DNA of 64,000 nt from Mesorhizobium loti (GTDB lineage Bacteria; Pseudomonadota; Alphaproteobacteria; Rhizobiales; Rhizobiaceae): contig NZ_LPWA01000109.1 of NCBI RefSeq assembly GCF_001510895.1, positions 124,001-188,000 on the forward strand, read 5' to 3'. Positions 39,126 to 48,613 of this stretch are shown here, one piece after another. Positions within the stretch are counted from its first letter, which is position 1. Every line of letters begins with the position of its first letter. The notes below the pieces were generated by a model, which was not told the origin of the DNA, ran no database searches, and saw only the letters and a program-made list of their open reading frames with translations. Position numbers and translations under genes: made by a program.

Positions 39126-40157
39126 ATGTCCAACAAGGCCTCGCCGCTAGTCATCAGCGCGCCCGAACCACGCACGCTCGACCTGATCTTCACGCCGCCG
39201 CAACTGGCGCTGTTTCGCAAAAGATATCGCATCGTCGAGACAACGCCCGAAGGCGTGGCGAAGTTGCCACCGGATGTGCTGGCCGAGGCGCGCTATATCG
39301 TCGGCCAGCCGCCGATCGCGCCGGAGACGCTGGAGAAAATGACGGCGCTGCGTTGCGTCTTCAATGTCGAGACCAACCTCATCAACAACATGCCGTATGA
39401 GACGCTGTTTGCCCGCGGCATCCATGTCGTCACCACCGGCCTGGTCTTTGCCGAACCGGTCGCTGAACTTGGTCTTGCAATGGCGCTCAATCTCGCGCGC
39501 AACATCGTCGATGCCGACCTGGCCTTCCGGCAAGGCAAGGAGCTTTGGGGCGGCGATGGCAACCAGGCCGCACGACTACTCTCAGGCGCCGATGTCGGCA
39601 TCATCGGTTTTGGTGATCTCGGCCGTGCGCTGAACCGGCTGCTGACAGGCTTCCGCACCCGCACAAAAGTCTTCGACCCCTGGCTGCCGCCGTCGATTCT
39701 TGTCGACAACGGCGTCGAGCCGGCCACGCTGGATAAAGTGCTGTCGGAAAGCGATTTCGTCTTCGTCGTCGCTTCGGTGACCAGCGAGAACCAGGGTTTT
39801 CTGGGCGCGGACGCCTTCGCCAAAATGCGAAAAGGCGCCGCCTTCATCCTGCTCAGCCGCGCCGGCGTCGTCGATTTTTCGGCGCTGATGGCGGCGGTGA
39901 AGAGCGGCCATATCGTTGCCGCAAGCGACGTCTTCCCGGAAGAACCGCTGGCCGAGAATCACCCTGTCCGTACCCTGCCCGGCTTCCTGCGCTCGGCCCA
40001 CCGCGCCGGCGCGCTCGACATCGCCTTCAAGCGCATGGGCAACATGGTGCTGGAAGACATGGATCTCATCGATCGCGGCCTGCCGCCGATGCGCTCCAAG
40101 CGCGCCGAGCGCGAAACCGTTTCCAGGATGCGTTCCAAGCCTGTCGACAGGAATTGA
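39126..40157 (+). CDS. D-2-hydroxyacid dehydrogenase family protein
   Basis: A 343-residue NAD-dependent dehydrogenase of the phosphoglycerate/glyoxylate reductase family. The nucleotide-binding fold reads VGIIGFGDLGRALNRLL. Catalytic candidates are the Arg in LLSRAGVVDFSAL, the Glu in DVFPEEPL and the His in RSAHRAG. A ribosome-binding site GGGAGG precedes the ATG. It is divergent from the LacI gene and shares its operator region, so it probably handles a 2-keto acid or 2-hydroxyacid formed from the imported sugar. The 145 bases after it (40158-40302) contain nothing I can name. Confidence 0.85.
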   Translation: MSNKASPLVISAPEPRTLDLIFTPPQLALFRKRYRIVETTPEGVAKLPPDVLAEARYIVGQPPIAPETLEKMTALRCVFNVETNLINNMPYETLFARGIHVVTTGLVFAEPVAELGLAMALNLARNIVDADLAFRQGKELWGGDGNQAARLLSGADVGIIGFGDLGRALNRLLTGFRTRTKVFDPWLPPSILVDNGVEPATLDKVLSESDFVFVVASVTSENQGFLGADAFAKMRKGAAFILLSRAGVVDFSALMAAVKSGHIVAASDVFPEEPLAENHPVRTLPGFLRSAHRAGALDIAFKRMGNMVLEDMDLIDRGLPPMRSKRAERETVSRMRSKPVDRN

Positions 40158-40302
40158 TCGCGCCCTGTCCCCGGAGCGGTGGCGCTCCTACCAATGGTTG
40201 CGCCTGATGTAGTGCAATGAAACTTAACCGCTACAATGGGAAAGTTTCGATACCTCCTCGTAGTATAATGCATCGAGTGCGGTTGGCAGCCAGTACCGGC
40301 CA

Positions 40303-41085
40303 CTAGGCAACGAGATCGTCGCGGCCCGCTTGTTCGGCGCCATCGCCGAAATTGGCCGCGAGCCAAGCGATCGCGCTAGCGACGTCGGCAATGGCGAAGC
40401 GTGCCGAGGTCTCGCCCTGCGGCTTCACGCGGATCGAAATCCCGCCCGCGGCGTTGACGGTCTCAAAACCGTTTTCGTCGGACGTGTCGTCGCCGAGGAA
40501 TACCGGACGCCTGCCGGTGAACGGATCGAGCTGCATGAAGCGCCGGATCGCCGCGCCCTTGGCCGCCTCCAGCGGCATCAGTTCCACACCCGCATTGCCG
40601 GCGATCACGCGATAGCCTTTCGGCAGCCGGGCAAGCGCTGCCTCGACCAGTTCCGTCGCACGGACCAGCAAATGCGGCGCCGCCCTTGTATGAATGGCCA
40701 GCACCGGGCCCTTGCGCTCGACATAGACGGCCTTGCTTGCCAGCTCCAGCTCGATCTCGTCGGCAAGTGCTGCCATATCCGCCGGTTCGTCGGCGGCCTC
40801 GATTTGCCCGTCCGGCACCAACCTGTGCTCCAGCCCGTAGAGACCGGCGATCCGCAACCTCAACGGATCGAACAGCCCGTCGACGGCCGTGATCGAGCGG
40901 CCGGTGATGAAGGCGAGCGCGCCGTCGAGCTGGCGTTCGATCGTCTCCAAAAGCTGGCGAAGTTCGTCGCTGACCGACACGCTGTCCGGATGGGCGGCAT
41001 GCTCCAGCAAAGTGCCATCAATGTCGAGGAAGAGCGCCCACCGGCCGTCGGCAAGGCGCGGCGTCAAATCTGTCTGGATATTCAT
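40303..41085 (-). CDS. otsB: Trehalose-6-phosphate phosphatase
   Basis: A 260-residue HAD superfamily phosphatase. Motif I is LFLDIDGTLLE with both Asp residues, motif II lies in ITGRS, and motif IV is FLGDDTSDENGF. ELMPLEAAKGAAIRRFM is typical of OtsB. It removes phosphate from trehalose-6-phosphate. Its start overlaps the otsA stop by four bases (ATGA at 41082-41085), so synthase and phosphatase are made together. Trehalose serves as an osmoprotectant and desiccation protectant in rhizobia. Confidence 0.92.
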   Translation of the reverse strand: MNIQTDLTPRLADGRWALFLDIDGTLLEHAAHPDSVSVSDELRQLLETIERQLDGALAFITGRSITAVDGLFDPLRLRIAGLYGLEHRLVPDGQIEAADEPADMAALADEIELELASKAVYVERKGPVLAIHTRAAPHLLVRATELVEAALARLPKGYRVIAGNAGVELMPLEAAKGAAIRRFMQLDPFTGRRPVFLGDDTSDENGFETVNAAGGISIRVKPQGETSARFAIADVASAIAWLAANFGDGAEQAGRDDLVA

Positions 41086-42875
41086 CGGTACCCGGCTGCC
41101 TGTCTGCGTTCGAATATGGAGACGACATTGTCGCCGTTGGTGTTCGCGGGCCGTTCCGATAATGCGGTGACCCGGTCGAGCTCGCCACGCTTCCTCAGCC
41201 GCGCCGCGTCGAGCAGCATGCTGCCGGCCCAGCGATAGACATTGTTGTCGCGAACGATTTCGCGCATGCGCCGCATGCGCTCATGCTGTTCGTCAGGCCC
41301 CATGGTGAGTGCCTGCAGCATGGCCTCGCTCATCATCGCCGCGTCGTAAGGGTTGACGATCAGCGCCTCCAGCAGCTCCCGCGAGGCGCCGGCAAAAGTG
41401 CTGAGCAGGAGCACCCCTTGCTCGTCGTCGCGCGAGGCGACGAATTCCTTGGCGACGAGGTTCATCCCGTCATGCAGGCTGGTAACGAGACAGATGTCCG
41501 CCGCCCGATAGATTTCGTAGACATCCTTCTGGGAGTGGTGCTCGGCCACCAGCACGACCGGGCGATAGGTCTCGTTGCCATAGCGTTCGTTGAGCTCCTC
41601 GGCAAAGCGCTGGCATTCCTCATGCAGCTGTTTGTACGCCGGCAACGTGCCCCGGCTGGGCGCGGCGATCTGCAGGAACACCACCTGGCCGATCGTTTCT
41701 GGGTGGCGGATGAACAGCTCTTCCAGCGCGTGGAAACGGTCGAGAATGCCTTTGGTGTAGTCGAGGCGCTCGACGCCGACGCTGAGCTTGGCGTCGGCCG
41801 GAATGCCGAACCGCTCTCGAATGTGTCGTCGGGATTCCTCGACCGAAGGCAAGGCCTTCAACAGCTCGACGGGCCATTCGATCGAGATCGGATAGGCGTG
41901 CACCAGCGTCGTCTGGCCGCCATAGGAGACGGCAGCATCCGCCCGCTCGATCCGGCTCTCCATGAAGCGGTCGACGCTTTCGGTGAAATTGTTGGCGTGG
42001 AACTGGGTGTGGAACCCTATGATCGAGCTGCCGAGCAAGCCGTCGAGGATGCGCTCGCGCCACGGGCAGATGCTGAACACCTCCGAGTTCGGCCATGGAA
42101 TGTGCCAGAAGGTGATGACGATCGCTTCCGGCAGCCGCTCGCGGATCATGCGCGGCAAGAGCGCGAAGTGGTAGTCCTGGACCAGCACGATCGGCCACTC
42201 GTTGCGGGCCTCGGCAACCACCGTATCGGCGAATTTGCGGTTGACGGTCTCATAGGCCTCCCAATCGGAATCACGGAAGATCGGTCGCGTGAAGGCGATA
42301 TGACAAAGTGGCCATAGGCCCTCATTGGCAAAGCCGAGATAGTAGCCCTGGTATTGCTCGTCGGTCAGCCAGACCCGGCGCAGCGTGTAGGAGGGATGAT
42401 CAGGCGGCACCTGTATCCGATCGTTGCCGTCGACCACCTGGTGGTCGGCGCTGCCGCCGCCGTAGGCGATCCAGGTGCCGGCGCAGGCGCGCGTGATCGG
42501 CTCCAGTGCCGAGACCAGTCCGCTCGCCGGGACGACGAGTTCGACATCGCCGTTCTTGTCCTCGTTATGGATGTAGGGCTCGCGGTTGGAGACAACGATG
42601 ACCTGTGCGTCCGGCAGATCTTCGGTGAGGATCTTGCGCAGTGTCTCCGGCGACCAGGTGACGAGAGCGGCGTCCACCGACTGCCCGTTCTTCTCGAATT
42701 CGCGCAGCACCTTGCGCGCGGCTTCCGAGGCGACGTCGTCACCCGAGGCGGGCGTGTTCGCAGCCTTCGGATGCTGGCGGCTATGCCGGAATATTGAAAC
42801 GAAGATCGCGAGAGCGGAAAATGCGAGACTTACAAGAATAAGGACCCACAAGAGGTCGACGCCATATTGTGCCAT
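41082..42875 (-). CDS. otsA: Trehalose-6-phosphate synthase with N-terminal membrane anchor
   Basis: A 597-residue GT20 glycosyltransferase. Residues about 8-28 form one hydrophobic helix (LLWVLILVSLAFSALAIFVS), followed by a basic linker and a 70-residue spacer before the catalytic domain (VIVVSNREPYIH). Catalytic features include ITFWHIPWPNSEVFS, VGVERLDYTKGI and LHDGMNLVAKEFVA. OtsA of Escherichia coli is about 470 residues and soluble, so the anchor is an added feature. It transfers glucose from a nucleotide sugar to glucose-6-phosphate. The start at ATG 42875 has GGAGG 14 bases upstream, an unusually long spacing. A longer upstream frame reads through a dispersed repeat and is not used. 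Confidence 0.85.
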   Translation of the reverse strand: MAQYGVDLLWVLILVSLAFSALAIFVSIFRHSRQHPKAANTPASGDDVASEAARKVLREFEKNGQSVDAALVTWSPETLRKILTEDLPDAQVIVVSNREPYIHNEDKNGDVELVVPASGLVSALEPITRACAGTWIAYGGGSADHQVVDGNDRIQVPPDHPSYTLRRVWLTDEQYQGYYLGFANEGLWPLCHIAFTRPIFRDSDWEAYETVNRKFADTVVAEARNEWPIVLVQDYHFALLPRMIRERLPEAIVITFWHIPWPNSEVFSICPWRERILDGLLGSSIIGFHTQFHANNFTESVDRFMESRIERADAAVSYGGQTTLVHAYPISIEWPVELLKALPSVEESRRHIRERFGIPADAKLSVGVERLDYTKGILDRFHALEELFIRHPETIGQVVFLQIAAPSRGTLPAYKQLHEECQRFAEELNERYGNETYRPVVLVAEHHSQKDVYEIYRAADICLVTSLHDGMNLVAKEFVASRDDEQGVLLLSTFAGASRELLEALIVNPYDAAMMSEAMLQALTMGPDEQHERMRRMREIVRDNNVYRWAGSMLLDAARLRKRGELDRVTALSERPANTNGDNVVSIFERRQAAGYR

Positions 42876-43029
42876 TGAATGCCAGGTTGCCTCCGGCTGT
42901 CCGCTATTTTGTTTTTCGTTCTTGCCGGCTGCGGACCGGTAGGGCCGGTACAGGTTTGCAAACGCATAACCCGGTCGTCGGTTCCGATATTTTTCGATTA
43001 CCGGACGCGCGCTTGCGGAACTCTGCTCG

Positions 43030-43100
43030 GAGCAATTCCAGGAAAAGCACATAGCGCCTTTCCATCCGGAACTGCGTAAAAACAAATAATTAGAGCAATT
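43030..43100. repeat. Rhizobial dispersed intergenic repeat (GAGCAATTCCAGGAAAAG type)
   Basis: Within the 253-base gap between the debranching-enzyme gene and otsA lies a 70-base element that starts GAGCAATTCCAGGAAAAG and ends with TAGAGCAATT, with a TTCCATCCGGAA core. I recognise this layout from intergenic regions of many rhizobial genomes; I could not run a search. AGAGCAA/GAGCAATT at both ends form imperfect repeats. It sits upstream of otsA and could affect its expression. Confidence 0.6.
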
Positions 43101-43128
43101 CAATGATCCTTGCGGTCGCTAACCTGCT

Positions 43129-45291
43129 CTAAGTCCGCACGATAAGCGGCACCATGCCCTCATGCCGGTCGGAAAGAAAGGCAACGACGCGGTCGCCGAC
43201 CCGCTGGAATGTGAGGTCGACGGATTTGTCGCCGACGGTCAGGTGCCGGAGCGTGAGCGTATCGATGCCTATCGGTAGCCTTGGGCGCGTGACATGCAGC
43301 TCGCCCTCCCATCCATCGATTTCCAGGCCAAGGCAGGCCTGCATCAGCATGAAGGTGGACCCTGCCGACCAGGCCTGCGGCAGGCAGGCGACCGGATAGG
43401 CGATCGGCGCCTCGCCCGGCGCCCGGATGAAGCCGCAAAACAATTCCGGCAGCCGCATGTTGAAGTGCACGGCCGACTCGAAAGTGCCGCTCATCAGCCG
43501 CACCACGCTTTCGCGCTCGCCGTATCGCGCCAGGCCGACGCCGCAGAGCGCGGTGTCGTGCGGCCAGATCGAGCCGTTGTGATAGGACATCGGATTGAAG
43601 AAGATCGCGTCGTCGGCGAGTGTCCTCAGCCCCCAGCCGGAATGGAAGGAGGCCGACAGCAACTGGTCGGCGACGACCTTGGCGCGCTCCGGTTGCGGCA
43701 ACCCGGCGTAGAGCAGATGCCCGGCGTTTGACGTTCGCACCTTGCAGGGCTGGCCTTCGCCGTCGATGGCGATAGCGTAGAAGCTGAGATCGTCCATCCA
43801 GAAATCACGCTCGACGGCGACCCGCATTTCCTCGGCGCGGTTTTCCCAATGCTCGGCATCGGCGAACTCGCCGCGGCGGCGCGCGAGCGCGGCAAGGCCC
43901 CGGTAGGCGGCAAAGACGTAACCCTGCACCTCGACCAGGGCGATTGGTCCCTTGGGTATCCGTCCGTCGGCGTGGAAGACCGAATCGATGCTGTCCTTCC
44001 AGCCCTGGTTGGCAAGGCCGGACTCCGCCGCGCGCTGGTAGGTGACGAAACCCGTCGCCCGGCTTGCCTCTTCCGTCCACTCGGCGGCTGCCTTGAGCGA
44101 CGGCCAAAGCGTGTCGATGAAAGCCATGTCGCCGGTGCGGTCGGCATAGGCGCAGGCGAGATGAATGTAGAGCGGGGTCGTGTCGACGCCGCCATAATAG
44201 CGGCCGAAGGGAAGCTCGCGCAGCGCCGCCATCTCGCCCTTGCGCGTCTCGTGCATGATCTTGCCCGGCTGGGAATCGATGAAGGGCGAGGTCTCCGTCG
44301 CCTGATGCTCGGCAAGAAACGCCAGCACGCCGCGCGCGAGACCTGGATTGAGCCACAGCATCTGCAGCCCCGAGATCACGCCGTCGCGGCCGAAGGCCGT
44401 CGAGAACCACGGAATGCCAGCATAGGGATAGGGTCCGGTCGAGAGCTCGGTGGTGAGCAGCGCGACATCGGCGCGTGCGCGCTCGACCCAATCGTTGAAG
44501 ACACGGCCCGAACTGCGCACCGTCGCGCCATGCCGACGCTTGGCGCGCATGCCGAAACGCGCACGGGCAGCAGCTGCGCGGAAGCGGTCGCGGCCAGGCG
44601 TGTCGGCGATCTCCGGACCGACTTCGACATAAAGCACCTTGCTGCTGCGTTTGGTGACCGCGATCAGGAAGTCGGCGCGATTGTCGCTCAACTGGTCGGG
44701 GGCTTGAGAGAAGGAGATCGCCGACAGCCGCGGCAAGCCGTCGAGACCGTCATAGCCTAACAGCACCGATGCCTTGTCCGTCTTGGCGACATGGACCGTT
44801 CCTCGCTTCGGCCGCGTCGAGCCGCGCACCTCGAACATATCGCGGAAGTCGGCGGCGAAATGCAACGAGACGGCAACGGTCGAATGCTCGCGGCTGTAAT
44901 TGGAAAGCGTGATGCGATCGAACAGCCGGTCCTGCCAGATCAGCCTGACGCGCTCGATATGGATCGCACCTTGCGGAATGTCGCGGCCGGCGGCGCTCTG
45001 GATCGGCAGGTTGGTCAGGTTGCTGGTGAACAGCACGTTGTCCTGGCTGAGCGAGGCGCCGAGCAGCGACATTGGCCTGCCGCCGACCGTCAGGCGAAAC
45101 TCGGAAAGGACGCGCGTATCGTCGCGAAAGAACCCGTCGCCGGCGCCTCTTATGTCGCCATAGGCGTCCGTAACGGCGAAACAGTCGCCCTGCTTGAGCG
45201 CGAACAGCCGGTGCGGCTCCCGCGGCGCCGTTTCGTCGAGCGAGGCAAGGGCCACCGCGGGATCGAGCTTGCGCTCGTCGAGCTCCATCAT
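43129..45291 (-). CDS. Glycogen-debranching-like amylo-alpha-1,6-glucosidase
   Basis: A 720-residue protein with an N-terminal glycogen-debranching bis domain (DGFFRDDTRVLSEFRLTVGG, residues about 50-75) and a C-terminal (alpha/alpha)6 barrel (PWFSTAFGRDGVISGLQML, GWKDSIDSV, NPMSYHNGSIWPHDTALC). The Asp and Glu-rich segments fit glycoside hydrolases acting on alpha-1,6 or related linkages. No signal peptide is seen, so it is cytoplasmic. It follows the GT4 gene and precedes otsA and otsB in one direction; this grouping points to synthesis or turnover of an alpha-glucan or stress glucoside. Confidence 0.85.
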   Translation of the reverse strand: MMELDERKLDPAVALASLDETAPREPHRLFALKQGDCFAVTDAYGDIRGAGDGFFRDDTRVLSEFRLTVGGRPMSLLGASLSQDNVLFTSNLTNLPIQSAAGRDIPQGAIHIERVRLIWQDRLFDRITLSNYSREHSTVAVSLHFAADFRDMFEVRGSTRPKRGTVHVAKTDKASVLLGYDGLDGLPRLSAISFSQAPDQLSDNRADFLIAVTKRSSKVLYVEVGPEIADTPGRDRFRAAAARARFGMRAKRRHGATVRSSGRVFNDWVERARADVALLTTELSTGPYPYAGIPWFSTAFGRDGVISGLQMLWLNPGLARGVLAFLAEHQATETSPFIDSQPGKIMHETRKGEMAALRELPFGRYYGGVDTTPLYIHLACAYADRTGDMAFIDTLWPSLKAAAEWTEEASRATGFVTYQRAAESGLANQGWKDSIDSVFHADGRIPKGPIALVEVQGYVFAAYRGLAALARRRGEFADAEHWENRAEEMRVAVERDFWMDDLSFYAIAIDGEGQPCKVRTSNAGHLLYAGLPQPERAKVVADQLLSASFHSGWGLRTLADDAIFFNPMSYHNGSIWPHDTALCGVGLARYGERESVVRLMSGTFESAVHFNMRLPELFCGFIRAPGEAPIAYPVACLPQAWSAGSTFMLMQACLGLEIDGWEGELHVTRPRLPIGIDTLTLRHLTVGDKSVDLTFQRVGDRVVAFLSDRHEGMVPLIVRT

Positions 45292-45331
45292 TCGTCACCT
45301 CTCGTTTGTCCCGCCCGGAAGACAATGCCGA

Positions 45332-46390
45332 TCAGGAAGCTCTCGCCTCCCGGATGCCGATCAGCCGCATATAGGCGGCGAGATAGTCGCGCGCCATCCT
45401 GGTGACCGAAAAACGTTTTTCGAAGACCGCCCTCACCTGCCGCCGATCAAGTTCGAGAAGGGTCGGCATTGCAGTGACCGCGTCATCGACCGTATCCACG
45501 ATGAAGCCGGTCACGCCCTGATCGATGATCTCCGGCGGGGCACCGCAATTCCAGGCGATCACCGGCGTGCCGCAGGCCATGGCCTCGATCGGGGCCAGGC
45601 CGAACGGCTCCGGCCAGTCGATGGGAAACAGGAGACCCGCGGCGTTGCCGAGAAACCCGGCCTTCTCATCTTCCGCAATCTCGCCGACATAGTCGACGCG
45701 GTCGCCGTCGATGAGCGCCTCGATCTCGTCATGAAAATAGGCGCGATCGTCGTCGCCGATCTTGGCCGCCAGCTTCAGCTTCAGCCCGGAACGGCGCGCG
45801 ATCTCGATCGCGCGATCCGGCCGCTTGTCGCGCGAGAGGCGGCCGAGGAAGGCTAGGTACGGTTCTTCGGTCGATGGGTCATAGGTAGGCGGATAGGCAT
45901 CGACCGGAATCCCGTGATGGATCGTCGCCAGCCAGTTGGCGTCGGGCAATCCCCGCTTCTGGCTGTCCGAGATGGAAATCATCGGAAAGCGCGGGAAACG
46001 CTTGTAGGCCGGCGCCAGGTCGACATAGTCGAGCCTGCCATGCGGCGTCGTCACCGTTCGTTCCGCCATATGCTCGAAGAACGGGAAATGCGCGAAATGG
46101 CTGAGATGGAAATGGATGACGTCGAACTCGCCGGCGCGCTCGCGCACATCGCAGAGCATCGCCAGATGCGCCGCGATCTCCGATTTCTTCGGCCGCGGGT
46201 CGAGCCGGATCGCCTGATCGCGGCCGGGCACCAGCCTCGCCGAGGTCTCGCTGTCGCCGCTCGCGAACAGCGTCACATCGTGCCCCAGTTCCACCAGCGC
46301 TTCGGTGAGATAGGAGACGATGCGCTCGGTGCCGCCGTAAAATCTCGGGGGGACGGATTCATAGAGCGGCGCGACATGGGCAATGCGCAT
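45332..46390 (-). CDS. Glycosyltransferase family 4 protein
   Basis: A 352-residue GT-B glycosyltransferase. The N-terminus reads MRIAHVAPLYESVPPRFYGG, and the C-terminal nucleotide-sugar site has the E-x7-E motif within PEPFGLAPIEAMACGTPVI. ATG at 46390 follows GAGGGAA. It is the first gene of the debranching-otsA-otsB group. The acceptor is unknown; the neighbours suggest an alpha-glucan or glucoside. Confidence 0.87.
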   Translation of the reverse strand: MRIAHVAPLYESVPPRFYGGTERIVSYLTEALVELGHDVTLFASGDSETSARLVPGRDQAIRLDPRPKKSEIAAHLAMLCDVRERAGEFDVIHFHLSHFAHFPFFEHMAERTVTTPHGRLDYVDLAPAYKRFPRFPMISISDSQKRGLPDANWLATIHHGIPVDAYPPTYDPSTEEPYLAFLGRLSRDKRPDRAIEIARRSGLKLKLAAKIGDDDRAYFHDEIEALIDGDRVDYVGEIAEDEKAGFLGNAAGLLFPIDWPEPFGLAPIEAMACGTPVIAWNCGAPPEIIDQGVTGFIVDTVDDAVTAMPTLLELDRRQVRAVFEKRFSVTRMARDYLAAYMRLIGIREARAS

Positions 46391-46502
46391 GGGTTCCCTC
46401 AAACTGTTGACGGGAACCAAAATGCGTCAGCCGCCAGATCGTTCCTCTCAATCCGCGCAGGCGGCGGAGTGCGGAGCGCCGATCGCTCGTCAGAACGCGC
46501 TG

Positions 46503-47321
46503 CTAGACGGAAGCTTTGCGGCCGCGCCGCGAAAGAATGTTGGCGACGAGCAGCAACAGGATGGAAAGCGCCATCATCAATGTCGCCGCCGCAGTGATTG
46601 CCGGGCTCAACTTCTCGCGCAGGCCGATAAACATTTCGAGCGGCATGGTGCGCTGGCTGGCGCTGGCGAGGAACTGCACCACCACCACTTCGTCGAAGGA
46701 GGTGACGAAGGCGAAGGCGGCGCCCGAAAGCACACCGGGCAGGATCAGCGGCAGCATCACCCGGAAGAAGGCTGTCAGCGGCCTTGCACCGGAGATCGCA
46801 GCGGCCCGCATCAGGTTGCGGTCGAAACCCGTAAGGCTTGCGGCCACCGTCACCACGACGAAGGGACTGGCGAGAGCCGTATGCGCCAGGATGATGCCGG
46901 CATAGGTGCTGGCAAGCCCAATCCGCGCATAGAACAGATACGAGCCGACGGCCGTGATCACCACCGGCACGATAAGCGGCGACAAGAGCAGCGGCATGAC
47001 GATGCGCCGCCCCGGGAATTTCTCGTCGGAGAGCGCGATCGCCGTCAGCGTGCCGAGCACGGTTGCGATGAAGGTGGTGCCGAAGGCGACGATCAGGCTG
47101 TTGCCGATGGCCGATTGCCAGCGCTGCGTGCCGAGCACAACCTCATACCAGCGCGTCGATATCCCCTCGAGCGGGAAGATGAAGAAGGCGCCGCTGTTGA
47201 AGGACAACGGCACAGGGATAAGGATCGGCACCAGCAGGAAGAGGATGACCAGCCCACACCATATCCACAGCAGCGTGATGCGGATGCGTTCGCCGGCGGT
47301 TGGGTAAGGAGACAGGAGCAT
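46503..47321 (-). CDS. Polyamine-type ABC transporter permease (PotC-like)
   Basis: A 272-residue permease with six hydrophobic segments and an EAA-type loop (RNLMRAAAISGARPLTAFFR). The segment GVLSGAAFAFVTSFDEVVVV is typical of PotC and related polyamine, opine or amino-acid-derivative importers. It is last in the ATPase, binding protein, permease, permease operon and lies two bases after the PotB-like gene. Confidence 0.88.
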   Translation of the reverse strand: MLLSPYPTAGERIRITLLWIWCGLVILFLLVPILIPVPLSFNSGAFFIFPLEGISTRWYEVVLGTQRWQSAIGNSLIVAFGTTFIATVLGTLTAIALSDEKFPGRRIVMPLLLSPLIVPVVITAVGSYLFYARIGLASTYAGIILAHTALASPFVVVTVAASLTGFDRNLMRAAAISGARPLTAFFRVMLPLILPGVLSGAAFAFVTSFDEVVVVQFLASASQRTMPLEMFIGLREKLSPAITAAATLMMALSILLLLVANILSRRGRKASV

Positions 47322-47323
47322 GG

Positions 47324-48607
47324 CTACACCAGCTTCAGACGGTCAAAGCCGAGGATGCGGGCAAAGATGCCGAACAGCGCCAGCGTGAAGACGAGCAGGA
47401 TGAAGCTCAGCGCCGCCGCCATCTCCCAGTTCAGCTCGACATTGACGTAGTTGGCAATGAAGTTGCTGATCAACTGGTCGCTGGCGCCGCCGATCAACGC
47501 CGGCGTGATATAATAGCCGAGGCACAGGATGAAGGTGAGCAGGCATCCGGCCATGACGCCGGGGAAGACCTGCGGAAGGTAGACGCGCCGGAAGGCCGTG
47601 AAGGGCCTGGCACCCAGCGAATAGGCAGCCTTCATCTGCGAAGGCTGGATCGTGCGCATGACGCTGTAGATCGGCAGCAGCGTGAACGGCAGCTGGATAT
47701 GAGTCATGGCGATGATCAGCCCCATGCGGCTGTACATCAGGTCGAGCCGGTCGCTGGCAACGCCGAGCCAGAGCAACATGTCGTTGACCAGGCCGAATTT
47801 CTGCAGCAGCACCGTCCACGCCGCGGTGCGCACCAGGATCGACGTCCAGAAGGGCAAAAGCACGGCGACGATCAGTATGGCCGCCAGTCCTTTCGGCACG
47901 CTGGAAATCAGATAGGCGAGCGGAAAGCCGAGCAGAAGCGTTGCAATCGTCACCGCCGCCGCGACGAAAAAGGTGCGCATGAACACCTGCAGGAAGATCG
48001 CCTGTTCCGGCGGCACCCGCTCGATGCCGCCATCGGCGTTCCAGCGCAGGTCGAGCGCGCTGAGCAGATAAAAGGAGGTGAGACGATGCGTGCCGCTGGC
48101 GATCGCCGGCCATGTTCCCGGAGCCGTCCAGAACGGCACCGATTTCATGACATCGAGCGGCGGCTGGCCGCTGGCGCTTTCGAGCTTGCGCACGGTCTTC
48201 AGCACCTGGCTGCGGGCGCCCGGCAGCCGGGCGTTGATGCTCTTGGCAAGCTCGTAGGCCGTGCCCTTGGCCTGGTTTTCGCTCAGGTCCGCGGCAAGCG
48301 CGGTGAGCGCCGCGTCGCCGGGCAGGCCCTGGCCGTTCCAGTCGGCCAGCGCGACGGTCGTCCTTGGAAGGGCATCGGCGATGGTCGGGTCATAGACGGC
48401 GCGCGAGAGCAACAGCACGATCGGAATGCCGAAGCTCAGCGCGAGAAGCACAAGCAGCGGCGCCGCCAGCGCCAGCGAGCGCAGCCGATCGCCGAATTCG
48501 GCGCGGCGGAGCGCCGCCGACACGGACCTCAGGTCCGCGTCGGCGGCCGCTGACCGACCGCGGGCCAGCGCGGGCCGGTCGAGGTCGCTGGGCTGGAGCG
48601 CCGACAT
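47324..48607 (-). CDS. Polyamine-type ABC transporter permease (PotB-like) with large first periplasmic loop
   Basis: A 427-residue permease; PotB itself is under 300 residues. The extra length is mainly a hydrophilic stretch of about 130 residues (70-200) between the first hydrophobic segment (LAAPLLVLLALSFGIPIVLL) and the second, expected in the periplasm. The rest has the normal core, with the EAA-type loop MKAAYSLGARPFTAFRRVYL. The loop may help dock the binding protein. It follows the binding-protein gene by six bases. Confidence 0.87.
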   Translation of the reverse strand: MSALQPSDLDRPALARGRSAAADADLRSVSAALRRAEFGDRLRSLALAAPLLVLLALSFGIPIVLLLSRAVYDPTIADALPRTTVALADWNGQGLPGDAALTALAADLSENQAKGTAYELAKSINARLPGARSQVLKTVRKLESASGQPPLDVMKSVPFWTAPGTWPAIASGTHRLTSFYLLSALDLRWNADGGIERVPPEQAIFLQVFMRTFFVAAAVTIATLLLGFPLAYLISSVPKGLAAILIVAVLLPFWTSILVRTAAWTVLLQKFGLVNDMLLWLGVASDRLDLMYSRMGLIIAMTHIQLPFTLLPIYSVMRTIQPSQMKAAYSLGARPFTAFRRVYLPQVFPGVMAGCLLTFILCLGYYITPALIGGASDQLISNFIANYVNVELNWEMAAALSFILLVFTLALFGIFARILGFDRLKLV

Positions 48608-48613
48608 CTTCGT

